Below the pieces are notes generated by a model. It worked only from the letters and a program-made list of their open reading frames with translations. It was not told where the DNA came from and searched no databases. Shown piece by piece: positions 51,373 to 59,157 of a DNA stretch of 59,157 bases; the stretch's first letter is position 1; the number at the start of each line of letters is the position of its first letter. The stretch is from Desulfuromonadaceae bacterium (lineage in GTDB: Bacteria; Desulfobacterota; Desulfuromonadia; Desulfuromonadales; Desulfuromonadaceae): the NCBI GenBank assembly GCA_016936455.1, contig JAFGXV010000014.1, forward strand, positions 1-59,157, written 5' to 3'. Made by a program: the position numbers and the translations under genes.

Positions 51373-54072
51373 TTACTGGCCACAACATTTCTTGTATTTT
51401 TTGCCACTGCCGCAGGGGCAGGGATCGTTGCGGCCGACCTTATCTTCATCGCGCACCACCGGTTTCGCCTGCTGCGGCTCGTCGCTGCGATTGGTGACAA
51501 TCTTGCGCCGCCGCTGCTCGGCTTCCATCCGATCCACATCCTGCTCCTGCACCAGCTGGACGATGAACAGCTTCTGCAGCACCTCCTGGCGAATGCGGCC
51601 CATCATCTGCATGAACAGGCTGTAGGCCTCGCGCTTGTACTCTTCCTTCGGGTTCTTCTGACCGTAGCCGCGCAACCCGATGCCCTCCTTGAGATGATCG
51701 ATGGAAAGCAGATGGTCTTTCCACTGGCTGTCGATCACCTGCAGCAGCAGCACCTTCATCAGGTGCTCCATGACTAGGGAACCGAACTCCTCCTCGCGCT
51801 GTTGCAGGCGGGCAAAAGCCTGAGCCTTGAGCGCAACAACCAGCTTTTCCGCTGTCGCCCCTTTCTCGTCAAGCAGGCTCAAGTCGGGCCGCAGGTTGAA
51901 CTGGTTGGTGAAATCGTCGGACAGGCTGGTCAGGTTCCAGTCCGCCGGTGACATTTTTTCCGGGCAGAAGGTGGCGACGATATCCTCCACCATCTCCTCG
52001 ATAATCGCCTCGAAGGTTCCGCGGATATCTTCACCACCGAGCACCTCGCGCCGCTGGCTGTAGATGACCTCACGCTGGCGGTTCATGACGTCGTCGTATT
52101 CGATCAGATGCTTGCGGATTTCGAAGTTATGACCTTCCACCTTTTTCTGTGCGTTCTCGATCGCCTTGGAGATGATGCCATGCTCGATGGGCTCGTTCTC
52201 CGGGATCTTGAGTTTGTCCATGACAAAGGCGACGCGATGACTGCCGAAGATGCGCAGCAGATCGTCCTCCAGGCTGAGATAGAAACGGCTGGCCCCGGGA
52301 TCGCCCTGACGGCCGGAACGGCCACGCAGCTGGTTATCGATCCGGCGCGACTCATGGCGCTCGGTACCGAGAATGTACAGCCCCCCCAGCTCAAGAACCC
52401 GCTCTTTTTCTGCCCCGCATTCCGCCGTAAACTTCTCCAACATAGCCGGGTAGCGCTCATCCTCGACCTCGCCGGTCTCGGCAGCCGCGACGGCCGCCCT
52501 GGCCAGCATCTCCGGATTGCCGCCGAGCACGATATCGGTCCCACGGCCCGCCATGTTGGTGGCAATGGTGACAGCACCGAGACGACCCGCCTGGGCAACG
52601 ATCTGAGCCTCCTTGCCATGCTGTTTGGCGTTCAGCACATGATGAGGCACGCCGGTCTTTTTCAGCTGTTCGGACAGGCGCTCGGAGTTTTCGATGGAGA
52701 TGGTCCCCACCAGCACCGGCTGGCCTTTTTTGTGACAGGCGACGATGTCCTCGATTACGGCGTTGAACTTCTCCTTCTCGCTCTTGTAGATCAGGTCCGC
52801 ATAGTCGTGGCGCTGGTTGGGCCGGTTGGTGGGAATCACCACCACGTCGAGCTTGTAGATCTCGGCGAATTCCTGCGCTTCGGTGTCGGCCGTTCCGGTC
52901 ATGCCCGAAAGTTTGTCGTACATGCGGAAATAGTTCTGGAAGGTGATGGTGGCCAGGGTCTGGTTCTCGCTCTCGATCTTCACCCCTTCCTTGGCTTCCA
53001 CAGCCTGGTGCAGACCGTCGCTCCAGCGCCGTCCCGGCATCAGGCGACCGGTGAACTCGTCGACAATGATGACCTCGCCTTCCTTGACCACGTAATCGAC
53101 CTCGTTGCGGAACAGGGCGTGGGCTTTGAGCGCCTGATTGACATGGTGCAGCAGCTCGATGTGTCGTGGATCGTAGAGATTCTCGACGCCGAGAATCTTT
53201 TCCACCTTGGCCACCCCTTCCTCGGTCAGGGTGGCGGACTTGGCTTTTTCGTCGATGGTGTAGTCACCGGTGAATTCGCGCAGGGTCTGGCCGATCTTGC
53301 CACCATCGCGATGTTCAATCACCTCGCCTTTGACCAGGCGCGGGATGACATTGTTGACACGGTAGTAGAGTTCGCTCGACGCCTCGCCGGGACCAGAAAT
53401 GATCAGCGGGGTGCGCGCCTCGTCGATGAGGATGGAGTCGACCTCGTCGACGATACAGAAATTGAGCTCCCGCTGGACATAGTCCTCCAGATCGAACTTC
53501 ATGTTATCGCGCAGGTAGTCGAACCCGAATTCGTTGTTGGTGCCATAGGTAATGTCGCAGCGATAGGCGGCCTTGCGCTCGACATCGGTGATGCCGTGCA
53601 CCACGCAGCCAACGCTCAGGCCCAGAAAACGGTGGACCCGTCCCATCCACTCGGCATCGCGTCGCGCCAGATAGTCGTTGACGGTAATGACATGCACCCC
53701 CTGACCGGGCAATGCATTGAGATAGGAGGCCAGGGTTGCCACCAGGGTCTTGCCCTCACCGGTCTTCATCTCGGCGATCTTGCCCGCGTGGAGCACCATG
53801 CCGCCAATGAGCTGAACATCGAAATGGCGCATGCCGAGCACCCGCCGCGCCGCCTCGCGCACCACGGCGAACGACTCGGGCAGCAGAGCGTTCAGACTCT
53901 CCCCCGCCTGCAGCCGCTGACGAAACTCAGCCGTCTTGTCCTGCAAAGCGGCGTCATCCAGAGACTGAAGCGACTCTTCCAGGGCATTGATCTTATCAAC
54001 AACAGCGCGCATGCGCTTGACTTCACGATCGTTTTTAGTGCCAAAAATCTTCTTCGAGAGTGAACGGATCAT
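51373..54072 (-). CDS. secA: Preprotein translocase ATPase SecA
   Basis: The protein has 899 residues from [20 protein letters not shown] at 54072, with GGAG upstream. The frame is open for another 113 codons upstream, which would overlap the divergent gene and is rejected. Walker A is MKTGEGKT (102-109), and [20 protein letters not shown] is the DEVD box region. Later motifs include [13 protein letters not shown]. The C-terminus has the SEC-C zinc motif [13 protein letters not shown] for SecB/ribosome binding. It drives Sec export, needed among others for the PilA-C-like protein and DUF2914 protein here. Confidence 0.97.
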   Translation of the reverse strand: MIRSLSKKIFGTKNDREVKRMRAVVDKINALEESLQSLDDAALQDKTAEFRQRLQAGESLNALLPESFAVVREAARRVLGMRHFDVQLIGGMVLHAGKIAEMKTGEGKTLVATLASYLNALPGQGVHVITVNDYLARRDAEWMGRVHRFLGLSVGCVVHGITDVERKAAYRCDITYGTNNEFGFDYLRDNMKFDLEDYVQRELNFCIVDEVDSILIDEARTPLIISGPGEASSELYYRVNNVIPRLVKGEVIEHRDGGKIGQTLREFTGDYTIDEKAKSATLTEEGVAKVEKILGVENLYDPRHIELLHHVNQALKAHALFRNEVDYVVKEGEVIIVDEFTGRLMPGRRWSDGLHQAVEAKEGVKIESENQTLATITFQNYFRMYDKLSGMTGTADTEAQEFAEIYKLDVVVIPTNRPNQRHDYADLIYKSEKEKFNAVIEDIVACHKKGQPVLVGTISIENSERLSEQLKKTGVPHHVLNAKQHGKEAQIVAQAGRLGAVTIATNMAGRGTDIVLGGNPEMLARAAVAAAETGEVEDERYPAMLEKFTAECGAEKERVLELGGLYILGTERHESRRIDNQLRGRSGRQGDPGASRFYLSLEDDLLRIFGSHRVAFVMDKLKIPENEPIEHGIISKAIENAQKKVEGHNFEIRKHLIEYDDVMNRQREVIYSQRREVLGGEDIRGTFEAIIEEMVEDIVATFCPEKMSPADWNLTSLSDDFTNQFNLRPDLSLLDEKGATAEKLVVALKAQAFARLQQREEEFGSLVMEHLMKVLLLQVIDSQWKDHLLSIDHLKEGIGLRGYGQKNPKEEYKREAYSLFMQMMGRIRQEVLQKLFIVQLVQEQDVDRMEAEQRRRKIVTNRSDEPQQAKPVVRDEDKVGRNDPCPCGSGKKYKKCCGQ

Positions 54073-54327
54073 CAGTTTCTCCGTGGCTGCAACCGACCAG
54101 ACTGGTGGGCAGGGATTGTTCGTCAACGTCAGAGTCTCTTCATGCGAAATAACGTTGCAAACTATCACAAACCCCACAGAGCGGCAAGGGTCAAGGGCAC
54201 AGTCCCGCGCAACTCGCTCCTGTTCTGAAAAGCCCCGGGGTGGCGACCACTTCCTGTATCTGCTATGCTTCCTGAACTGGACCTGGCGCCTTGCCATCAC
54301 CGACATCCCTGACAAAGGAGACCGACC
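54073..54327. other. Divergent intergenic region between secA and the GAF-ATPase gene
   Basis: These 255 nt should hold promoters for both genes. I see no convincing -35/-10 pair or operator. GGAG and AAAGGAG sites lie before the two starts. Confidence 0.5.
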
Positions 54328-56643
54328 ATGGAGCCGGCCGATTTTTTGAAAAAACAGCTCGAATTCCGCAAACAGCTGATGGATCGCATCAACGATATCC
54401 ACTCCGCCCAAAGTCTGGTTGAACTGATGCAGCAGATCAGCACGCGCATTCCGCAGTTGTTTCTCGCCGAGCGCATTACCATCTATCTGGCGGACCTTGA
54501 GCGCAATCAGCTGGTGTCCAAAGTCCTGTCGGGGTCAGAGTTGATCAGTATCATTCTTCCCATCAGCCATGAAACGCTGGCCGGGCACTGTGCCCTGAAC
54601 CGTCAGGTGGTCCATGTCAAAAACGCCTACGACGAGCATGAACTGCGCATGGTCCACAGCGACCTGCGTTTTAACCCGGACTGGGATCGACGCAGCGGAT
54701 TCGTCACCCGTCAGGTATTGTGCGTTCCGATGCAGCTCCAGGGGCAGTTCATCGGCGTCATCCAGATTCTCAACAAGCGCGGGCCCGAGGCCTTCACCGC
54801 CCAGGATGTTGAATTTGCCGGCGAACTGGCCACGGCCCTGGCCATCGCTCTGGTCAACAACCAGCGTCAGAAACAGCCCGCCGGCGAAGGACCCGCTGCG
54901 CCCGTCCGGCGCGCCGAGCGCTATGACTATCTGATGGACAAGGGGCTGGTCAACGAGGAGCAACTGCAGCAGGCGCAGAAGATTGCGCGCGAGGAAAAAA
55001 TCTCAGCCGATGTGGCCCTGATGCGCCTCGCCAAAATCGACCGCGCAACGATGGGCAAGGCTTTGAGCCTCTATTTCAGCACCGACTTCATCCATTTCGA
55101 TCGCAGCCGCTCCGCCCCGCTGACCCTGCTGGAGCGGCTCAAACCGGAGCTGCTGCGTAATGACATCTGGGTGCCTATCGGCATTGAGAATGGGATTATT
55201 CTGGTGGCCATGGAAGATCCACGAGACCTGCAGAAGCAGGGACTGATCGCCTACGCCTTTCCCGGACAACGCAAGATTCGCCATCTGGCAGCATTCCGCG
55301 ACGACATTCTCAGCTTTATCGATCTGTTTTACAATCAGGACAGCCAGAGCGATCTGAAGTTCGGTTCCATGCAGGACATTCTCAACAGCGCCACCGAGCA
55401 GGACGAGCCGGAGATCGAACAGGAGATCAAGCAGGTCTCGGAGGAAGACAGTGCCCTGGTCAAGATGGTCAACAAGATCATCTGCGACGCCCACCAGGCC
55501 AATGCCTCGGACATCCATATCGAGCCCTACCCCGGCAAAAACGACGTGGTAGTCCGCATCCGCGTCGATGGCCGCTGCAAAATCTACCAGCGCATCCCGT
55601 ACAAATACAAGTACGCCCTTTCATCACGCATCAAAATCATGGCCGGCCTCGACATCGCCGAGCGCCGTAAACCCCAGGACGGCAAGATCACTTTCAAGAA
55701 ATACGGCCCCCTCGACATCGAGCTGCGTGTCGCCACGGTACCGACCGCCAACCACGTTGAGGACGTCGTGCTGCGCCTACTCGCCTCCGGCGAGCCGCTG
55801 CCGTTCGAAAAACTGGGCCTGACTCCGCGCAACTTGCAGGTGGTGACCGAGGCCATCCACAAGCCCTACGGCCTGATCCTCTGTGTCGGCCCGACTGGAT
55901 CGGGCAAGACCACCACCCTGCACAGTGCCATCGCCCTGATCAATACCCCGGAAACCAAGATCTGGACCGCCGAAGACCCGGTGGAAATCACCCAGAAAGG
56001 CTTGCGCCAGGTGCAGATGAACCCCAAGATCGGCCTCAACTTCGCGGCGGCCCTGCGCTCTTTTCTGCGCGCCGACCCCGACGTCATCATGGTCGGCGAA
56101 ATGCGCGACGAGGAAACCGCCGCCATCGGCATCGAATCCTCGCTGACCGGGCATCTGGTCTTTTCCACCCTGCATACCAATTCGGCACCGGAAACCGTCA
56201 CCCGCCTGCTCGACATGGGCATGGACCCGTTCAGCTTCTCCGATGCCCTGCTGGTCATCATCGCCCAGCGCCTGGCACGACGCGCCTGCCCGGACTGTTT
56301 GGAGCGCTATGCCCCGGACGAGCAGCAGTGGACCTCTTTGGCAGACGAGTACGGTGCCGAAGCCTTTGCACAACTGGGCCTGCAGCGCAGCAGCGCTCAG
56401 CTGGTCCGCACCAGAGGTTGCGAGCGCTGCGGGCAGTCAGGCTATCGAGGCCGGCTCGGGCTGCACGAGGTTCTCGAATGCAGTGACGAGATGAAGGAAC
56501 TGATCAAGAAAAAAGAAGAGGTGGCACATGTCCGCGCCCTAGCGATGCGCCAAGGCATGACGACCCTTAAACAGGATGGCATTCTCAAGGTGCTGCAGGG
56601 GCTGACGGATCTGCAGGAGGTGCGGCGCGTCTGCATCAAATAG
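54328..56643 (+). CDS. GspE/PilB-type secretion ATPase with an N-terminal GAF domain
   Basis: The protein has 771 residues. A GAF-like domain occupies about 20-180 ([21 protein letters not shown] ... [18 protein letters not shown]). Next comes an MshEN-like domain (about 200-335) opening [20 protein letters not shown]. The ATPase core (about 370-765) has [10 protein letters not shown], Walker [45 protein letters not shown] four-Cys zinc site (CPDC...CERC) is kept. It should power assembly of a type II secretion or type IV pilus machine, but no such genes are beside it. It is clearly a second PilB-like protein, distinct from pilB in this window. GAF and MshEN suggest control by small ligands. 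Confidence 0.88.
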   Translation: MEPADFLKKQLEFRKQLMDRINDIHSAQSLVELMQQISTRIPQLFLAERITIYLADLERNQLVSKVLSGSELISIILPISHETLAGHCALNRQVVHVKNAYDEHELRMVHSDLRFNPDWDRRSGFVTRQVLCVPMQLQGQFIGVIQILNKRGPEAFTAQDVEFAGELATALAIALVNNQRQKQPAGEGPAAPVRRAERYDYLMDKGLVNEEQLQQAQKIAREEKISADVALMRLAKIDRATMGKALSLYFSTDFIHFDRSRSAPLTLLERLKPELLRNDIWVPIGIENGIILVAMEDPRDLQKQGLIAYAFPGQRKIRHLAAFRDDILSFIDLFYNQDSQSDLKFGSMQDILNSATEQDEPEIEQEIKQVSEEDSALVKMVNKIICDAHQANASDIHIEPYPGKNDVVVRIRVDGRCKIYQRIPYKYKYALSSRIKIMAGLDIAERRKPQDGKITFKKYGPLDIELRVATVPTANHVEDVVLRLLASGEPLPFEKLGLTPRNLQVVTEAIHKPYGLILCVGPTGSGKTTTLHSAIALINTPETKIWTAEDPVEITQKGLRQVQMNPKIGLNFAAALRSFLRADPDVIMVGEMRDEETAAIGIESSLTGHLVFSTLHTNSAPETVTRLLDMGMDPFSFSDALLVIIAQRLARRACPDCLERYAPDEQQWTSLADEYGAEAFAQLGLQRSSAQLVRTRGCERCGQSGYRGRLGLHEVLECSDEMKELIKKKEEVAHVRALAMRQGMTTLKQDGILKVLQGLTDLQEVRRVCIK

Positions 56644-56669
56644 GCGACAGGCGCCGTGGCGACTCTCAC

Positions 56670-56709
56670 ACGCAAAAAGGGGCTGTCGCAGGACGGCCCC
56701 TTTTTGCGT
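56670..56709. terminator. Bidirectional terminator between the GAF-ATPase and the acyl-CoA synthetase
   Basis: ACGCAAAAAGGGGCTGTC (56670-56687), loop GCAG, GACGGCCCCTTTTTGCGT (56692-56709), with A-run and T-run on the two arms. It is 27 nt past the + gene and 23 nt past the end of the - gene. Confidence 0.92.
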
Positions 56710-56731
56710 GAATGCTTTTCGGCAGAGCGGT

Positions 56732-58396
56732 TTAAGCCGTTTCGATACGGGCGTCGTCTTCGAGCTGCAGATCACGAATGGCCATTTCCCGCAATTTGAA
56801 TTTCTGAATCTTGCCACTGGCGGTCATGGGATACTCGTCAACAAATTTAACGTAGCGCGGAATCTTGTAATTGGCAATCCGCCCCTTGCAGAACTCTTTG
56901 ATGTCGTCCTCCGCAACGGTCACCCCCTCCTTGAGTTTGACCGCCGCCATGACCTGCTCGCCGAACTTGCGGTCGGGCACGCCATAAACCTGCACATCGG
57001 AGACCGCCGGGTGGGTGTAGAGGAATTCTTCAATCTCGCGCGGATAGATATTTTCGCCGCCACGAATGATCATATTCTTGATCCGGCCGGTGATCTTGCA
57101 GTAGCCGTTCTCGTCCATCACAGCCAGATCACCGGTATGCAGCCAGTTTTCCGCATCGATGGCGGCAGCCGTCGCCTCCGGCATCTTGTAATAGCCCTTC
57201 ATCACCAGATAGCCGCGAGTACAGAGTTCGCCCTGTTTACCCGGCGGCAGGGTCGCACCGGTTTCGATGTCGACAATCTTGACCTCGACATTGGGCAAGG
57301 CACGGCCGACGGTGGCGACACGCAGTTCGATGGGATCATCGGTACGGGTCTGGGTGATCACCGGCGAGGCCTCGGTCTGGCCGTAGGCAATGGTGATTTC
57401 GCTGCAGTTCATGTCGCGGATCACCCGCTTCATCACTTCGATGGGACAGGGCGAACCCGCCATAATCCCGGAACGCAAGGTACTCAGATCATATTTTTCG
57501 AAGTTCGGATGTTCCAGTTCGGCAATGAACATGGTCGGCACGCCATGAACCGCCGTACACTTTTCCGCCTCGATGGTTTTCAGCACCTGCTCCGGAATAA
57601 AGGTCTCCACCGGCACCATGGTCGAGGCGTGGGTGACGCAGGCCATGACACCAAGAACACAGCCGAAACAGTGGAAAAAAGGCACCGGGATGCACAACCG
57701 GTCCTGTTCCGTAAACTTCATGCACTCGCCAATATTGAAGCCGTTGTTGACGATGTTGTGATGGGTCAGCATGACGCCCTTGGGAAAACCGGTGGTCCCC
57801 GAGGTGTACTGCATATTGATCACATCATGCTCATCCAGAGTCGCCTTCACTTCCGCCAGCTGCTGCTCGGGTACCTGCTCCGCCAGCGTCTCCAGCTCAG
57901 CGAAGTTGATCATGCCCGTCGGCGTCTGCCCGCCGATGAACACGACCCGCTTCAAATACGGCAGTTTCTCGCTGGCCAGCGCAGCCCCCTGACAGGATTT
58001 AACTTCCGGCACGACCTCGTAGACGGTCTCGACATAGTCGGTATCCTTGAAGCCCTGCACCAGAAACAGCATGCTGGAGTCCGACTGGTTGAGGATGTAT
58101 TCCAGCTCAGCCGATTTGTAGCTGGTATTGACGGTCACCAGCACAGCGCCGATTTTGGCCGAAGCAAACTGCAACAGCACCCATTCCGGCACATTGGTCG
58201 CCCAGATCGACAGATGATCGCCTTTTTTCACGCCCATGGCCAGCAGACCGCGGGCAATACGGTCACACTGGCTGTTAAACTGGGCATAGCTGAGCCGCAA
58301 GCCACGGTCCGGATAGACCAGGGCGTCGTTCTCGGGAAAACGCTGCGCCATGTCTTCCAGCAGGCCGCCAACGGTAAAATTCAACGCTTCAGACAT
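56732..58396 (-). CDS. Long/medium-chain acyl-CoA synthetase (AMP-binding)
   Basis: The protein has 554 residues from [20 protein letters not shown] at 58396, with GAGGAG upstream; a longer reading from 58498 lacks a good site. The ATP loop is [55 protein letters not shown] and the catalytic Lys in TASGKIQKF follow. This is the FadD/FadK-like group that activates fatty or other carboxylic acids to CoA thioesters. The exact chain length is open. It stands alone with its own terminator. Confidence 0.9.
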   Translation of the reverse strand: MSEALNFTVGGLLEDMAQRFPENDALVYPDRGLRLSYAQFNSQCDRIARGLLAMGVKKGDHLSIWATNVPEWVLLQFASAKIGAVLVTVNTSYKSAELEYILNQSDSSMLFLVQGFKDTDYVETVYEVVPEVKSCQGAALASEKLPYLKRVVFIGGQTPTGMINFAELETLAEQVPEQQLAEVKATLDEHDVINMQYTSGTTGFPKGVMLTHHNIVNNGFNIGECMKFTEQDRLCIPVPFFHCFGCVLGVMACVTHASTMVPVETFIPEQVLKTIEAEKCTAVHGVPTMFIAELEHPNFEKYDLSTLRSGIMAGSPCPIEVMKRVIRDMNCSEITIAYGQTEASPVITQTRTDDPIELRVATVGRALPNVEVKIVDIETGATLPPGKQGELCTRGYLVMKGYYKMPEATAAAIDAENWLHTGDLAVMDENGYCKITGRIKNMIIRGGENIYPREIEEFLYTHPAVSDVQVYGVPDRKFGEQVMAAVKLKEGVTVAEDDIKEFCKGRIANYKIPRYVKFVDEYPMTASGKIQKFKLREMAIRDLQLEDDARIETA

Positions 58397-58521
58397 CTCT
58401 TTCTCTCCTCGCTGACAGAAAGTTTCATTATACAAAAAAAAGTTTATCCACAAAAAACACACAAAATCAGGGTGTTTCTGAGTAGCACAGCCACACATGT
58501 TTCGTCAAACTGAAAAATAGA

Positions 58522-59157
58522 TCAGTGTTTTGTTTTAGCTGCCAGCATCCGTCGGCAATTATTAACGATGACCGATGAGATATTGCGGCTTTTGGAGAGA
58601 ATGCGCAGATCTTTTTCGCTCAGGGTCGAAAGAAAGCGCATGGCCTGACTGATCGGTGTACGCGGGTGCTGCGTCAGGGCAAGACGGATGGGATAGTTTT
58701 TAAGCCATTCCCGGTTGAGCAGAATCAGACGGATCAATTCTTCGCTGGTGCTGCGGTTCTGGGCCAGTTGCAGCACTTCCCCCTCGCTGATACGGGGGTT
58801 GGCCAGCACAGCGCTGCTGATCTGCTTGTTGCTGTCTTTCAGCATAATCGAGCGCCATTCCTTGTCACCGGTCATCGCCATTTTAACTTTTTCAGAAACA
58901 CTGAGCTCCATGGCAATCTGCTGCTTACTCGCTGTTCTGAGTTCGTCGTACTCCTCTTCATGATCGGCAAAATCTTCTTCAGCCAGCGACTCCGTGCCGG
59001 ACTCACCCTCCTCGTTCGCTTCAACTTGACCGTTTCTTTCCTGTGCGGCCAAAGCCTCAAAGTGAGCCGCGATCGACAACTGCTGGTCAATGTGAGCCTG
59101 AAGAACTTCCGTCGTCTGCGGGTTCGACCGAGCAGCCTTCAACTCGTCATTCGACAA
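58522..59157 (-). CDS. Unknown conserved-looking protein, truncated by the window edge
   Basis: At least 211 residues. The 5' end lies beyond the window: the reading frame is open to the edge and the first codon there is TTG, so it is probably not the start. An acidic middle (EEGESGTESLAEEDFADHEEEYDEL) is followed by a helical C-terminal part with repeated units, such as KQISSAVLANPRISEGEVLQ, LIRLILLNREWLKNYPIRLA and the following TPISQAMRFLSTLSEKDLRIL. The repeats of about 35-40 residues look like a helical solenoid. No function recognised. Not obviously linked to the acyl-CoA synthetase. Confidence 0.6.
   Translation of the reverse strand: MSNDELKAARSNPQTTEVLQAHIDQQLSIAAHFEALAAQERNGQVEANEEGESGTESLAEEDFADHEEEYDELRTASKQQIAMELSVSEKVKMAMTGDKEWRSIMLKDSNKQISSAVLANPRISEGEVLQLAQNRSTSEELIRLILLNREWLKNYPIRLALTQHPRTPISQAMRFLSTLSEKDLRILSKSRNISSVIVNNCRRMLAAKTKH

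Noticed and set aside
52108-54063. 651-codon open frame on the plus strand opposite secA
   Set aside because: Antisense to SecA with full conserved motifs; no start site or domain.
54073-54411. 113-codon upstream extension of secA
   Set aside because: It would overlap the divergent GAF-ATPase gene. SecA proteins start at [11 protein letters not shown]-like sequence with a ribosome binding site here.
56708-58513. 601-codon open frame on the plus strand opposite the acyl-CoA synthetase
   Set aside because: Antisense of a clear AMP-binding enzyme; no motif or initiation signal.
1-59157. CRISPR arrays, tRNA or rRNA genes
   Set aside because: No regularly spaced repeats and no tRNA-like T-loop/acceptor pairs or rRNA sequence were seen.

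Overview
The window looks like a chromosomal segment of a Gram-negative deltaproteobacterium of the Desulfuromonadales (Geobacter / Desulfuromonas / Pelobacter group). The main reasons are the order pilB-pilT-pilC-pilS-pilR-pilA, a very short aromatic-rich type IVa pilin, a separate small secreted protein directly behind it (the PilA-N/PilA-C arrangement known from Geobacter), and a Ros/MucR zinc-finger regulator. Most of the window is GC-rich and densely packed. Roughly 1.06-6.1 kb, from the pilin to the left edge, is clearly more AT-rich. No tRNA, rRNA, riboswitch or CRISPR array was recognised.

Left part, minus strand (read right to left from 19.2 kb): a degenerate DUF1015-like protein, rnr, ribF, aroE, then pilB, pilT, pilC, pilS, pilR, the pilin and its PilA-C-like partner. 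After a strong terminator come an ABC ATPase and permease resembling the PilH/PilI pair of Myxococcus, a TPR-like membrane-anchored protein, a GT-C-type membrane protein with TPR, and a UbiA-family enzyme with decaprenyl-phosphate phosphoribosyltransferase motifs. At the left edge lies the C-terminus of what looks like an IS1595-type transposase. The last genes suggest a polyprenyl-phosphate-sugar donor and a transferase placed beside the pilus machinery.

Middle, plus strand (19.2-30.8 kb): an HD-domain protein, then ftsE-ftsX-envC-like-ctpA and a divergent polysaccharide deacetylase (control of cell-wall hydrolysis), xseA-xseB (exonuclease VII), ispA-dxs (isoprenoid supply), and an HDOD/GAF-like pair ending in a bidirectional terminator.

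Minus strand from 30.9 to 37.4 kb: fbp, an EI24/CysZ-like membrane protein (with a small plus-strand FmdB-type zinc ribbon beside it), a tightly coupled four-gene operon (SAM methyltransferase, class I isoprenoid-synthase-like protein, FtsX/LolC-like permease, LolD-like ATPase), and a CheZ-like phosphatase candidate. ettA follows on the plus strand.

Right part (39.3-59.2 kb): an unknown membrane protein, a DUF318/ArsP/SO_0444-type permease with a possible 38-residue membrane peptide upstream, a gene-poor stretch, valS, a large response regulator, a dGTPase-like HD protein, the MucR-type regulator (plus), a DUF2914 protein, deoC-deoB, argJ, secA, a GAF-fused GspE/PilB-type ATPase (plus), an acyl-CoA synthetase and a partial unknown gene at the edge. 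The most promising undescribed units are the possible pilin-glycosylation module at the left end and the methyltransferase/isoprenoid/exporter operon at 33-36.7 kb.
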